This document shows positions 41,907-51,263 of a stretch of 64,000 nucleotides of DNA, one piece after another. Each line of letters starts with the position of its first letter. Positions within the stretch are counted from its first letter, which is position 1. The DNA comes from JAXHUE01 sp034189655. Its GTDB lineage: Bacteria > Chloroflexota > Dehalococcoidia > E44-bin15. The notes under the pieces are model-generated. The model worked only from the letters and a program-made list of their open reading frames with translations, was not told the DNA's origin and did no database searches. The position numbers were made by a program, and so were the translations under genes. The stretch covers positions 28,396 to 92,395 of the forward strand of contig JAXHUE010000004.1 of assembly GCA_034189655.1 (NCBI GenBank), read 5' to 3'.

Positions 41907-43862
41907 CTATACGTACGCTCCCGTGGTGATATCTATCATCTCGAAGAACTGCCTGGCCGTGGAGTTGCGGTGCTGCATTGCCCCTGAAGGGCAGGTGGCG
42001 GCGCAGCCGCCGCAGCCCTCGCACACCGCCTCGTTCACCCGGGCCACCCTCTTCACCGGGTCGATATCTATGGCGCGGTAGGCGCAGATGGGGACGCAGT
42101 AGCCGCAGCCGCTGCACACCTCCTCGTCCACGGTGGCCACGGTGGGCTCGTGGAGCAGCTCCCTTCGCGAGAAGAGGGAGAGCACCTTGCTCGCCGCGCC
42201 AGAGGCCTGGGCGATGGTGTCCGGGATATCGCGGGGCCACTGCGCCGTGCCCGCCAGGTAGATGCCGGCGGTGAGCGTCTCCACCGGCCTGAGCTTCAAG
42301 TGGGCCTCGGTGAAGAAGCCCTCCTGGCCTGATATGATGTTCAGGGTGCGCGCCATGTCCCTGGCCCCCTCGCTGGGCACCATGGCGGTGGCCAGCACCA
42401 CCAGGTCGGCGGAGACCTCCACGCTCTTCCCGGAGAGGGTATCGGCGCCCCACACCTTGAGCTTGTCGCCGTCGCGGAAGACGCGTGACACCCTGCCCCG
42501 TAAATACAGGATGTGCTGCTCCTCCACCGCCTCCTTGACGAACTCCTCGAAGCCCTTGGCGTCGGAGCGGACGTCTATGTAGAAGGTATAGGCCTGTCCC
42601 TGGGGCACGGCGCGCTTGTAGAGCAGCGCCTGCTTGGCGGTGTACATGCAGCACACCCGCGAGCAGTAGGGGACGCCGTGCTCCGGGTCGCGCGAGCCGC
42701 AGCACTGGATGAATACCACCTCCTGGGGCACCCTGCCGTCGGAGGGGCGCCGCACCTCGCCCCCGGTGGGGCCCGATGATGCCAGGATGCGCTCGAACTG
42801 GAGGCCGTCGATGACATCGGGGTCCTCCTGGTACTCGACCAGGCTCCCCTTGGGCAGGAGGTCGTAGCCTGTGGCCACGATGATGGCCCCCACCTCCTCC
42901 TCCACGGTGACCTCCTCCTGGGTGAAGTCCACGGCGCCCCGGGGGCAGACCTCGGCGCAGATGGAGCAACTGCCATCGGTGAAGTGGAGGCAGCTCTCGC
43001 GGTCGATGACCATCTCCCGGGGGCAGGCGTGGGGCGAGGGGAGGTAGACCGCCTTGCGCTGGGAGAGGCCGCGGTCGAACTCGCTGGGCACCTCCACTGG
43101 GCAGCGCTCCACGCATATGTTGCAGAGGTCGCACGCATCGCTTATGGAGCTGGGCCTCTTCCGTATCTTCACGTTGAAATTGCCCACGTACCCGGTGATC
43201 TCCTCCACCTCGGCGTACGTGTAGAGGGTGATGTTGGGGTGGGCCTCCACCGCCGCCATGGTGGGGGTGACGAGGCAGGCGGGGCGGTCGAGGGTGGGGA
43301 AGGTCCCCGAGAGCTGGGTGGCGTGCCCCCCGATGGTGGGCTCGCGCTCCACCAGCACCACGTGGTAGCCGCCGGCGGCGATATCGAGGGCGGCCTGCAT
43401 CCCGGCCACGCCGCCGCCGATGATCAGTGCCCGCTTGGTGAGGGGCACCACCATGGGGGTGAGCGCCATGTTGCGCCGCACCTTCTCCACGCCGGCCTTG
43501 GCGATGGTGATGGCCTTCCTGGTGGCGACCTCCCTGTCGTGGGCGTGGGGCCAGCTACAGTGCTCCCTGATGTTGGCCACCTCGCAGAAGTAGGGGTTCA
43601 GTCCCTCCGAGGCCACCACGCGGCGGAAGGTGCGCTCGTGGAGGGAGGGGGAGCAGTTGCACATCACGATGCCCTGGAGCCCCTTCTCCTGGATCGCCCT
43701 GCGCACCAGGTCCTGGCCCGGATCGGAGCACATGTAGATATAGTTCTCGGCGTGAACCACGCCGGGGTAGCCCTTCATCTCGGCGACGACGCGCTCCACA
43801 TCGACGGTGCCGGCGATGTTTAAGCCGCAGTGACAGACGAAGACACCGATCCGTTCAAGCAT
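41907..43862 (-). CDS. hdrA: HdrA, heterodisulfide reductase subunit A
   Basis: A 651-residue protein of normal HdrA length from the ATG at 43862, which overlaps the previous stop as TGATG. The N-domain has IGVFVCHCGLNI and VMCNCSPSLHE. The FAD motif is GGGVAG (149-154). An inserted ferredoxin part has CDLCNICVERCP (244-255) and CSICAEVCP. The C-terminal ferredoxin has CSGCGYCVPIC (583-593) and CEGCGGCAATCP (614-625). HdrA is the bifurcating flavoprotein of methanogen Hdr complexes. Its core is closely similar to the HdrA halves of the GltD fusion beside it (shared EDPDVIDGLQFERIL-type and SRDPEHGVPYCSRVCCMY segments), so the two arose by duplication. Confidence 0.93.
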   Translation of the reverse strand: MLERIGVFVCHCGLNIAGTVDVERVVAEMKGYPGVVHAENYIYMCSDPGQDLVRRAIQEKGLQGIVMCNCSPSLHERTFRRVVASEGLNPYFCEVANIREHCSWPHAHDREVATRKAITIAKAGVEKVRRNMALTPMVVPLTKRALIIGGGVAGMQAALDIAAGGYHVVLVEREPTIGGHATQLSGTFPTLDRPACLVTPTMAAVEAHPNITLYTYAEVEEITGYVGNFNVKIRKRPSSISDACDLCNICVERCPVEVPSEFDRGLSQRKAVYLPSPHACPREMVIDRESCLHFTDGSCSICAEVCPRGAVDFTQEEVTVEEEVGAIIVATGYDLLPKGSLVEYQEDPDVIDGLQFERILASSGPTGGEVRRPSDGRVPQEVVFIQCCGSRDPEHGVPYCSRVCCMYTAKQALLYKRAVPQGQAYTFYIDVRSDAKGFEEFVKEAVEEQHILYLRGRVSRVFRDGDKLKVWGADTLSGKSVEVSADLVVLATAMVPSEGARDMARTLNIISGQEGFFTEAHLKLRPVETLTAGIYLAGTAQWPRDIPDTIAQASGAASKVLSLFSRRELLHEPTVATVDEEVCSGCGYCVPICAYRAIDIDPVKRVARVNEAVCEGCGGCAATCPSGAMQHRNSTARQFFEMIDITTGAYV

Positions 43863-46800
43863 CAGCCAGATACCGCCCTTTCCTCTGCGGGCTCCCCCGC
43901 GGCGAAGAGCGCCAGCACCTTGCTCGCCGCCCCTGATGCCTGTGCCACCGAGTCGGGGATGTCCTTGGGGCCCTGGGCGGTGCCGGCGAGGAAGATGCCG
44001 GGGCGCGAGCTCTCCAGGGGGGCCATCTTGGGGTGGGCCTCGGCCATGAATCCGTACTCGTCGGTGGCGATGCCCAGCCTCTCTGCCAGCCCCTTGGCGC
44101 TGGGGCTGGGCACGATGGCCGTACCCAGCACCACCAGGTCGGCGGCGATCTCCACCCGCTTGCCGGTCAGGGTGTCGGCGCCCCACACCATGAGCTTATC
44201 GCCGTCGCGGAACACCTTGGACACCCTCCCCCTCAAGTAGAGGGCCCCATCCTCCTCGATGGCGCGGCGCACGAACTCCTCGTAGCCTTTGCCAGTGACC
44301 CTCTGGTCCATGTAGAACACGTAGGCCTGGCCGTCGTGGACGGCGTGCCGGTAGAGCATGGCCATCTTGGCCAGGTACATGCAGCACACCCGCGAGCAGT
44401 AGGGGACGCCGTGCTCCGGGTCGCGTGAGCCGACGCAGGAGATGAGCACCACCTCCTTGGGCTCGCGCCCGTCCGAGGGGCAGAACACCTTGCCCGCGCT
44501 GGGGCCTGAGGGGCAGAGGATGCGCTCGAACTGGAGGCCGTCTATGATATCGGGGTCCTCCTCGAACTCGGCGATCTCCCGCTTGGGCATGAGCTCGTAC
44601 CCCGTGGCGACGACGATGGCCCCCACCTCCACGTCCTCGAAGGTATCGGTCATGTCGTGGCACACCGCCTCCCGCTCGCATGCGGTGACGCAGGAGAGGC
44701 ACTCGCAGCAGCCGGGGCAGTTCAAGCACCGGGAGGCCTCGCGCATCGCCTCCTCCTCGGAGAGCCCCAGCTCCACCTCGCGCATGGTGCCCCCGCGCTC
44801 GGCCAGGGACAGGGTGGGCATAGAGGCCCGCCCCTGGGGCGCTACCCCCCTGGTATCCACCTGGAGGTCGCTCTCCCTGGGCCCCTCGCCCTCGCGGCCG
44901 GCGGCCATGTCCTGGCCCCGGATGGAGCGGTCGATGGAGATGGCGGCCCGTCTCCCTGCGGCCAGGGCCTCGACCACGGTGGCCGGGCCAGTCGTGGCGT
45001 CGCCGCCGGCGAATATGCCAGGCACGCTGGTCTGGAGCGTCACCGCGTCGACCTCGAAGGTGCCGTCGCGCTTTAAGGCGATATCCTCCCCCATATCGAA
45101 GGCCTGGGGGCTCTGGCCGATGGCCGGTATCACCATGTCGACGTCGAGGCAGAACTCGGAGCCCTCGATGGCCACCGGCCTGCGGCGTCCGCTGGAGTCG
45201 GGCTCGCCCAGGCGCATGCGGATGCACTCCATGGCCTGCACCCTGCCGTCTTCGCCGATCAAGCGCGTGGGGTTGGCCAGGAAGTGGATGGCGATGCCCT
45301 CGTGCTCCGCCTCGGCCACCTCGCTCTCCTCGGCGGGCATCTCGGCGCGGGAGCGGCGGTAGACGATGAACACCTCCTCCGCCCCCAGGCGCTGGGCGCA
45401 GCGGGCGGCGTCGATGGCGGCGTTGCCGCCGCCCACCACTGCCACCCTCCGCCCCACGGTGACGGGCTCCCCCATGTTCACCTTGCGCAGGAAGTCGATG
45501 CCGTGCTCCACGCCGGCGAGCTCCTCGCCGGGGATGCCCAGCTTGGTGGAGATGTGGGTGCCGATGGCGATGAGGACGGCGCTGTGGCCCTCTTTGAGCT
45601 CGGCGAACGATATATCGCGGCCCACCCTGGTGTTGAGCCTGATCTCCACGCCCATGCCCTCGATCAAGCCGATCTCCCGCTCCAGTATGTCGCGGGGCAG
45701 GCGGTACTCAGGGATGCCCACCCGCATCATGCCGCCGGCGAAGGGCAGGGCCTCGAAGATAGTCGGGTGGTAGCCCATCTTGCGCAGCTCGTAGCCCGCC
45801 ATGAGGCCGGCGGGGCCGGCGCCGATGATGGCCACCCGCTCCTCGCGGTCGGGGGCGATGTCGGGGTGGAACGCCACCTCCTGCTCGTAGTCGGCGATGA
45901 ACCGCTTTAAGCTCTTTATCGATATCGGTCTGTCCACCTCTCCGCGGCGGCACGCCGCTTCACAGGGGTGGGTGCACACCCGGCCGCAGATGCCGGGGAA
46001 GGGGTTCTGCTCCCGCTCAAGCTTGAGTGCCTCGGCGAAGCGCCCCTGCGAGACCAGGGCCACGTAGCCCTGGGCGTTGACGTGGAGGGGGCAGGCGTCG
46101 CGGCAGGGGGCAGTGCCGAGCTTGGTGATGACCAGGCGGTTGGGCACGGCCTGGGCGAAGGGCTTGTACACCGCCTTCTTCGTCCCCACGCCGCAGTCGA
46201 ACTCGGTGTAGAGCTCTACCGGGCACACGTTGGCGCACTCCTCGCAGCCGGTGCACTTGTCCCAGTCGATGTAGCGCGCCCTCTTCCTGATGCGCACCGA
46301 GAAGTTGCCCACCTCGCCGGATACGCTCTCTATCTCGCTGTAGGCCACGATGCGGATGTTGGGGTGCTGGCCGCAGTCCACCATCATGGGCGTCTCGATG
46401 CACTGGGGGCAGTCCAGGGTGGGGAAGGTCTCCGAGAGCTGGATCATGTGGCCGCCGATGCTGGACGTCCTCTCTACCAGGACCACCTCGTAGCCACCGT
46501 CGGCGATATCGAGGGCGGTGCGGATGCCGGCGACGCCGCCGCCGATGACCAGCGCCCTCTGGGTGACGGGGCCTCTCTCGGCGGCCGCGGGGCCCCCCCG
46601 CTCGAGGCGGGCGAGCGCATCCTCGATGGCGGCGATGGCCCTGTCTGTGGCGCTCGCCGTGCCGTTCTGCCCCTTTAAGTCAGCGATCGCGAGCTGGTGA
46701 GGGCCCAGCCCCGCGGCCGCCGCTGCTCTGTGGAAGACCGGGGCGTGGAGTGTTGGCGAGCAGGAGGTGAGCACGGCCCCGTCGAGGCCCTCGCGCTCGA

Positions 46801-46960
46801 TGTCGGCCCTTACCTGGCCCATCTGCGGGTCGGTGCACAGGTCGGCGTAGGCCGCAGTGAACGCCACGTGGGGCATTGTGCCTGCCTCGTGCAGCACCCT
46901 CTCTGTATCTACAGGCCCCGCCAGGCCGCAGTAGCACAGGAATATCCCGATCCGTTCCAC
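43862..46960 (-). CDS. hdrA: HdrA with an inserted GltD-type NAD(P)H-binding domain
   Basis: A 1032-residue chimera. Residues 1-270 are the HdrA N-part: IGIFLCYCGLAG, FAD motif GGGVAG (140-145) and the ferredoxin motif CTGCEECANVCP (236-247). Residues about 280-745 are a complete GltD (glutamate synthase small subunit) domain: Cys-rich N-terminal Fe-S segment (286-337), FAD motif GAGPAG (380-385), NAD(P)H motif GGGNAA (510-515) and AGGDATTGPATVVEA. A Cys-rich joint CLNCPGCCECLSCVTACE (745-762) follows, and then HdrA resumes to the end (SRDPEHGVPYCSRVCCMY). The usual C-terminal HdrA ferredoxin is missing. The insert should let the HdrA flavin exchange electrons with NAD(P)H. Overlaps the next HdrA by one base. 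Confidence 0.92.
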   Translation of the reverse strand: MERIGIFLCYCGLAGPVDTERVLHEAGTMPHVAFTAAYADLCTDPQMGQVRADIEREGLDGAVLTSCSPTLHAPVFHRAAAAAGLGPHQLAIADLKGQNGTASATDRAIAAIEDALARLERGGPAAAERGPVTQRALVIGGGVAGIRTALDIADGGYEVVLVERTSSIGGHMIQLSETFPTLDCPQCIETPMMVDCGQHPNIRIVAYSEIESVSGEVGNFSVRIRKRARYIDWDKCTGCEECANVCPVELYTEFDCGVGTKKAVYKPFAQAVPNRLVITKLGTAPCRDACPLHVNAQGYVALVSQGRFAEALKLEREQNPFPGICGRVCTHPCEAACRRGEVDRPISIKSLKRFIADYEQEVAFHPDIAPDREERVAIIGAGPAGLMAGYELRKMGYHPTIFEALPFAGGMMRVGIPEYRLPRDILEREIGLIEGMGVEIRLNTRVGRDISFAELKEGHSAVLIAIGTHISTKLGIPGEELAGVEHGIDFLRKVNMGEPVTVGRRVAVVGGGNAAIDAARCAQRLGAEEVFIVYRRSRAEMPAEESEVAEAEHEGIAIHFLANPTRLIGEDGRVQAMECIRMRLGEPDSSGRRRPVAIEGSEFCLDVDMVIPAIGQSPQAFDMGEDIALKRDGTFEVDAVTLQTSVPGIFAGGDATTGPATVVEALAAGRRAAISIDRSIRGQDMAAGREGEGPRESDLQVDTRGVAPQGRASMPTLSLAERGGTMREVELGLSEEEAMREASRCLNCPGCCECLSCVTACEREAVCHDMTDTFEDVEVGAIVVATGYELMPKREIAEFEEDPDIIDGLQFERILCPSGPSAGKVFCPSDGREPKEVVLISCVGSRDPEHGVPYCSRVCCMYLAKMAMLYRHAVHDGQAYVFYMDQRVTGKGYEEFVRRAIEEDGALYLRGRVSKVFRDGDKLMVWGADTLTGKRVEIAADLVVLGTAIVPSPSAKGLAERLGIATDEYGFMAEAHPKMAPLESSRPGIFLAGTAQGPKDIPDSVAQASGAASKVLALFAAGEPAEERAVSG

Positions 46961-46968
46961 CGTTTCTC

Positions 46969-47847
46969 CTAGATCAGACCCTTACTCTGGAGCAGGGGGC
47001 GCGGGTCGATATAGTTTAAGTCAAAGCGGCAGGCATCCGGGCCCAGCCCCAGCGCCAGCGCCAGGAGCTGGGTGAAGTAGAGCACCGGTATCTCATGGAA
47101 GCCGCTGTACCTCTTGACCAGCTCCGCCTGCCGATGGCTCAAGTTATAGTCGCACAGGGGGCAGCTGTTTACCATCACATCGGCGCCGCGGCGCAGGGCC
47201 GAGCTCAAGATGTTGCCGGCGCAGTCGAGCACGAAGTCCGGGTTGGTGACCACCTGGAAAGAGCCGCAGCACTCGGTGGCGTAGGGGAAGTCCACGGCGT
47301 CGGCGCCGATGGCGGAGAGCATGTCTTTCAAGATGGTGGGGCGCTCCACGCTATCGATGGCCGCCTCCTGGGGACGGAGCAGGGTGCAGCCGTAGTAGGG
47401 CGCCGCCTTGAGCTCGTGTAAGGGGAGCTTCACCTGCTCTGCGATGCGCCCCCAGCCGATGTCGTCGCGGAGCACCTGGAGGAGGTGCACCGGCTCCACG
47501 CCGCCGTCGTAGTCGCTCTCCTCCTCCATGAAGGTGTTCAGGGTGTGCCGCTTCTCCTGGTCTTCGCGTACCAGGATATTGGCGCGCTGCAGGGTGTTGT
47601 AGCAGAAGGAGCACATGGTGACCAGCCTGTCGCCGCCCTCGTCCTGGGCGCGGATGAGGTTGCGCACCGGGGCGAGCTGGTGCACCAGCTCATCGTCGGC
47701 CATCGAGTATACCGTGCCGCAGCAGTTCCACCGTGGCAGCTCGACCAGCTTCACGCCGAGCGCCGCCATTGCGGCGATGGCGGAGTCTTCCAGGTTCTTC
47801 GATTTGGTCTTTAACGTACATCCTGGGTAATAGTGCAGCTCCATCAT
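46969..47847 (-). CDS. hdrB: HdrB, CCG-domain subunit (copy 2)
   Basis: A 292-residue protein with two CCG domains: YYPGCTLKTKS, NCCGTVYSM and CSFCYNTL in the first, and YYGCTLLRP, ECCGSFQV and CPLCDYN in the second. This is the canonical HdrB pattern, closer to methanogen HdrB than the copy at 35454, including the C-terminal FTQLLALALGL. It would hold the catalytic non-cubane clusters. It sits eight bases ahead of the HdrA-GltD gene and four behind hdrC, forming a standard hdrCBA order. Confidence 0.92.
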   Translation of the reverse strand: MMELHYYPGCTLKTKSKNLEDSAIAAMAALGVKLVELPRWNCCGTVYSMADDELVHQLAPVRNLIRAQDEGGDRLVTMCSFCYNTLQRANILVREDQEKRHTLNTFMEEESDYDGGVEPVHLLQVLRDDIGWGRIAEQVKLPLHELKAAPYYGCTLLRPQEAAIDSVERPTILKDMLSAIGADAVDFPYATECCGSFQVVTNPDFVLDCAGNILSSALRRGADVMVNSCPLCDYNLSHRQAELVKRYSGFHEIPVLYFTQLLALALGLGPDACRFDLNYIDPRPLLQSKGLI

Positions 47848-47851
47848 ACCC

Positions 47852-48259
47852 TCAAGCGGTGAACTTTCTCATGCTGCTGACCAGTGCCAACTGCGGGAGC
47901 TCGGCGAGCGTCTCCTTGGGGATACGGGCCAGCTCAACGTAGTCCTCGTTCCGCCTTAAGGTGAGCAGCCGCAGCGCCTCCATGATGCGGGCCAGGTCTA
48001 CCCCCCGGGGACAGCGACAGGCGCAGGTTAAGCAGGAGGCGCACAGCCATATGGTGCGCGAGCGGGCGATGTCCTCCTCCAACCCCAGCTGCGCCAGGCG
48101 GATGATCTGGTTGGGGAGCAGGTCCATGGCGAAGGACATGGGACAGCCCGCCGAGCACTTGCCGCACTGGTAGCAGGAGGGCAGCGTCTCGCCGCTTATC
48201 TCCTCTACCTTCTTCACGAAGTCACTGTTCAAGCGACGGGGAGAAATCTCCACTCTCAT
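47852..48259 (-). CDS. hdrC: HdrC, ferredoxin-like subunit (copy 2)
   Basis: About 135 residues from the ATG at 48259; a longer frame to 48295 would overlap the promoter. The two 4Fe-4S motifs CYQCGKCSAGCP and CASCLTCACRCP follow the HdrC pattern with LPNQIIRLAQLGLEED between them. It is shorter at the C-terminus than copy 1. First gene of the hdrCBA operon proper and 70 bases behind fumarase alpha. Confidence 0.9.
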   Translation of the reverse strand: MRVEISPRRLNSDFVKKVEEISGETLPSCYQCGKCSAGCPMSFAMDLLPNQIIRLAQLGLEEDIARSRTIWLCASCLTCACRCPRGVDLARIMEALRLLTLRRNEDYVELARIPKETLAELPQLALVSSMRKFTA

Positions 48260-48265
48260 ATCTCT

Positions 48266-48295
48266 ATTGTCCCCTTTTCGGCACGCGGTTGTCAA
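48266..48295 (-). promoter_or_regulatory. Possible promoter for the hdrCBA genes
   Basis: Minus-strand TTGACA (48295-48290), an 18-bp spacer and GACAAT (48271-48266). The predicted start would fall at or next to the hdrC ATG, giving a leaderless or nearly leaderless mRNA, although GGGGA near the -10 could also act as ribosome site on read-through from fumarase. Confidence 0.35.
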
Positions 48296-48329
48296 ATCTG
48301 GGGCCCCTGGCTTGACAGCCGTTTACACC

Positions 48330-49175
48330 CTACAGCGTGACCTCCTTGTACCGGGCGCTGTGGCACTGCATGTTCACCGCCACCGGCAGGCTGGCGATGT
48401 GGGCCGGGAAGACAAGGGCGTGCACGGCGAGGGCGGTGGTCCTGCCGCCGAAGCCCTGGGGGCCTATGCCCAGGTCGTTCACCCGCCGCAGTACCTCGGC
48501 CTCCAGCTCTGCCATCTCGGGGTCGGGACTGGGCTGACCCAGGGGCCGCAGCAGCGACTTCTTGGCCAGCACCATGGCCTTGTCCGCGGTGCCCCCGATG
48601 CCCATGCCCACGATGACCGGCGGGCAGGGGTTGGAGCCGGCCTCCCTGACCGCCTGCACCGCGAAATCGATCACTCCCTGGCGGCCCTGCGATGGCTTGA
48701 GCATGGCCAGGCGGCTCATGTTCTCGCTGCCGCCCCCCTTGGGCATCACCATGATGTGGAGCCTCTCGCCGGGGCCGATATCGGTGTGGATTATGGCCGG
48801 GGTGTTGTCCTTGGTGTTGACCCGTGCCGAGAAGGGCTGGGCCACCGCCGACTTGCGCAGGTAGCCTTCCCTGTAGCCCTGGCGCACCCCCTCCTCCACC
48901 GCGGCGTAGAGGTCGCCGCCGCTGATGTGGAGCTCCTGCCCCACCTCGAGGAAGACCACGGCCAGGCCGCAATCCTGGCACAGCGGTACATGCTCGGAGC
49001 GGGCGATTTCTGCGTTCTCCAGGATCTGGTGTAAGATGTCGCGCCCCAGCGGGGACTCCTCGCTGGCCAAGGCCCGCTCGATGGCGGCGATGACATCTGA
49101 GCCGAGGTCGAAGTTGGCCTCCTGGCAGAGGCGGGCCACCTCCTCCGTCACCTGCTTTGTGCTTATCTCTCTCAC
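48330..49175 (-). CDS. Class I fumarate hydratase, alpha subunit
   Basis: A 281-residue alpha subunit starting at a GTG. The three cluster cysteines are visible in PLCQDCG, NPCPPVIVG and MQCHSARY, as expected for the 4Fe-4S fumarase/tartrate dehydratase family, and KGGGSENMSR is present. With the beta subunit it hydrates fumarate to malate. The beta gene is separated from it by the whole Hdr/Frd cluster (32391-32936). Malate dehydrogenase is directly upstream on the same strand, 50 bases away. Confidence 0.92.
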   Translation of the reverse strand: MREISTKQVTEEVARLCQEANFDLGSDVIAAIERALASEESPLGRDILHQILENAEIARSEHVPLCQDCGLAVVFLEVGQELHISGGDLYAAVEEGVRQGYREGYLRKSAVAQPFSARVNTKDNTPAIIHTDIGPGERLHIMVMPKGGGSENMSRLAMLKPSQGRQGVIDFAVQAVREAGSNPCPPVIVGMGIGGTADKAMVLAKKSLLRPLGQPSPDPEMAELEAEVLRRVNDLGIGPQGFGGRTTALAVHALVFPAHIASLPVAVNMQCHSARYKEVTL

Positions 49176-49225
49176 GTGCTCGTATCCCCCCTGGCGTCTC
49201 TCGCTCTCGGCTGACCCGGGCGTGC

Positions 49226-50155
49226 CTAGCCTATCTTCATCACGCCGATGAGCTCGCGCACCGCGTCCGCCGAGCGTTTCAAGGCGGCGTGCTCCTCCGC
49301 GGTGAGCTTCACCTCGATGACCTGCTCTATGCCCCGTGCCCCCAGCTTGACCGGCACCCCGACGAAGACCCCATCTATGCCGTACTCGCCCTTTAGGAGG
49401 GCGGCGCAGGGGAGTATCTTGTTCTGCTCCAGCACGATGGCGTCCACCATCTGGGTCGCGGCGGCCGAGGGGGCGTAGAAGGCGCTCCCCGCCTTGAGCA
49501 GGCTCACTATCTCGCCGCCGCCCTTTATGGTGCGCTCCACGATGCGGTCGATGGCCTCTTTGGACAGGAGCTCGGTGATGGGGATGCCCCCCGCGGTGGA
49601 GAGGCGGGGTATGGGCACCATGGTATCGCCGTGGCCGCCCATGACGAAGGCGGATACGTCCTCCACCGAGCAGTCGAGCTCCATGGCCAGGAAGGTGCGG
49701 AAGCGGGTGGAGTCCAGGATGCCCGACATGCCGATGACGCGCTCGCGGGGGAACTTGCTCACGTGGAGGGCGAGCTGGGCCATGGCGTCCAAGGGGTTGG
49801 TGACGACGATGATGATGCAGTTGGGGGAGTGGCGCACCACGTTCTCGGTGACCCCCTGGACGATCTCCATGTTGGCCAGGAGCAGGTCGTCGCGGCTCAT
49901 CCCCGGCTTGCGGGGCAGGCCCGAGGTGATGACCACGATATCGGAGCCCGCGGTCTCCTCGTAGCTGTTGGAGCCGGTGACCCGGGCGTCGAACCCGACG
50001 ACGGGGCCGCTCTGCTGCATGTCGAGGGCCTTGCCCTGGGGCATCCCCTCGATGATGTCTACCAGGCAGACATCGGCGTACCCCCTCTCGGCGATCCTCT
50101 GGGCGCAGGTGGCGCCTACGTTACCGGCGCCGACAACGGTCACTTTCCTTCGCAT
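49226..50155 (-). CDS. mdh: Malate dehydrogenase (LDH-like type)
   Basis: A 309-residue dehydrogenase from the ATG at 50155. The NAD motif is VVGAGNVGA with an acidic residue at the end of strand 2 (LVDI), which favours NAD. The substrate loop is [15 protein letters not shown], where the Arg-rich loop marks malate and not lactate. The catalytic His is in GGHGDTMVP and the substrate Arg in [10 protein letters not shown]. It links oxaloacetate and malate, and lies two bases behind isocitrate dehydrogenase. Confidence 0.93.
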   Translation of the reverse strand: MRRKVTVVGAGNVGATCAQRIAERGYADVCLVDIIEGMPQGKALDMQQSGPVVGFDARVTGSNSYEETAGSDIVVITSGLPRKPGMSRDDLLLANMEIVQGVTENVVRHSPNCIIIVVTNPLDAMAQLALHVSKFPRERVIGMSGILDSTRFRTFLAMELDCSVEDVSAFVMGGHGDTMVPIPRLSTAGGIPITELLSKEAIDRIVERTIKGGGEIVSLLKAGSAFYAPSAAATQMVDAIVLEQNKILPCAALLKGEYGIDGVFVGVPVKLGARGIEQVIEVKLTAEEHAALKRSADAVRELIGVMKIG

Positions 50156-50157
50156 CG

Positions 50158-51243
50158 CTACGCTCCTTTGAGTTTCTCGATTACGGCATCGGCCACCTGG
50201 GACGTGCCCACTGCGGTGGGGTCGTCGCGGTGGGGCTTCATGTCGTAGGTCAGAGATACCCCCTCGGCGATGACCTCGGCGATGGCGCTCTCCATCCGAT
50301 CGCCGGCCTCTTCCTCCCCCAGGTGGCGCAGCATCAGGACGCCTGAGAGCATCATGGCCATGGGGTTCACCTTGTTCTGGCCGGTGTACTTGGGGGCGCT
50401 GCCGTGGGTGGGCTCGAAGACCGCGATGTCGGCCCCGATGTTGGCCCCAGCGGCCACCCCCAGCCCGCCGACGAGCCCGGCGCACAGCTCGGAGATGATG
50501 TCCCCGTAGAGGTTGGGGAGCACGATGACATCGTGCCGCTCTGGGGAGCGCACCAGCTGCATGCACATGCTGTCGACGATGGTGGACTCGAACTCGATGT
50601 CGGGGTATCGCCGTGCCACCTCGGCGGCGGTGGACAGGAACAGGCCGTCGGTGAACTTTAAGATGTTGGCCTTGTGCACTGCGGTCACCTTCCTGCGGCC
50701 GTTGCGGCGTGCGTAGTCGAAGGCGTACTCGACGACGCGCCGCGAGGCGCTCTGGGAGATGGCCTTGATGCTGAAGCTGGAGTCTGGCCGCATCGGGCTC
50801 TTGCTGGCGTCGGCGATGAAGCTGGCCAGCCTTGCTGCCTCGGGCGTGCCCAGGCGGTACTCGATCCCCATGTAGAGGTCCTCGGTGTTCTCCCGCACTA
50901 CCACCAGGTCAACGTTGTGGTATATCGACGGTGCCCCTGGGTAGGTCTTGCACGGGCGCAGGCACACGTAGAGGTCCAGCTCTTTCCTCAAGGCCACGTT
51001 CACGCTGCGGAACCCTGAGCCCACCGGCGTGGTGATGGGGCCTTTGAGCGCTACCTTGTTCCTCCGTACCGACTCGAGGACATACGGCGGTAGCGGGGTG
51101 CCGTAGAGGTCCTGGGCGCGGTCGCCGGCGAAGGCCAGGTCCCAGTTGAACCTGACCCCGGTGGCCTCCAGGACCCTCACCGTTGCCTGAGTAACCTCGG
51201 GACCGACGCCATCGCCCGGAATAAGTGTGATGGTGTAGGCCAC
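50158..51243 (-). CDS. icd: NAD-type isocitrate/isopropylmalate dehydrogenase family enzyme, probably isocitrate dehydrogenase
   Basis: A 361-residue beta-decarboxylating dehydrogenase. It begins [13 protein letters not shown] and has [20 protein letters not shown] and [13 protein letters not shown]. Metal ligands are in DSMCMQLV and [10 protein letters not shown], and the C-terminal adenine site is [15 protein letters not shown]. The [16 protein letters not shown] substrate region looks like NAD-dependent isocitrate dehydrogenases and not LeuB. With the LeuCD-type pair upstream and malate dehydrogenase downstream, a TCA-type role is favoured, with leucine synthesis as the alternative. Confidence 0.85.
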   Translation of the reverse strand: MAYTITLIPGDGVGPEVTQATVRVLEATGVRFNWDLAFAGDRAQDLYGTPLPPYVLESVRRNKVALKGPITTPVGSGFRSVNVALRKELDLYVCLRPCKTYPGAPSIYHNVDLVVVRENTEDLYMGIEYRLGTPEAARLASFIADASKSPMRPDSSFSIKAISQSASRRVVEYAFDYARRNGRRKVTAVHKANILKFTDGLFLSTAAEVARRYPDIEFESTIVDSMCMQLVRSPERHDVIVLPNLYGDIISELCAGLVGGLGVAAGANIGADIAVFEPTHGSAPKYTGQNKVNPMAMMLSGVLMLRHLGEEEAGDRMESAIAEVIAEGVSLTYDMKPHRDDPTAVGTSQVADAVIEKLKGA

Positions 51244-51263
51244 GTCATGTCTCCTTTCTCTGT

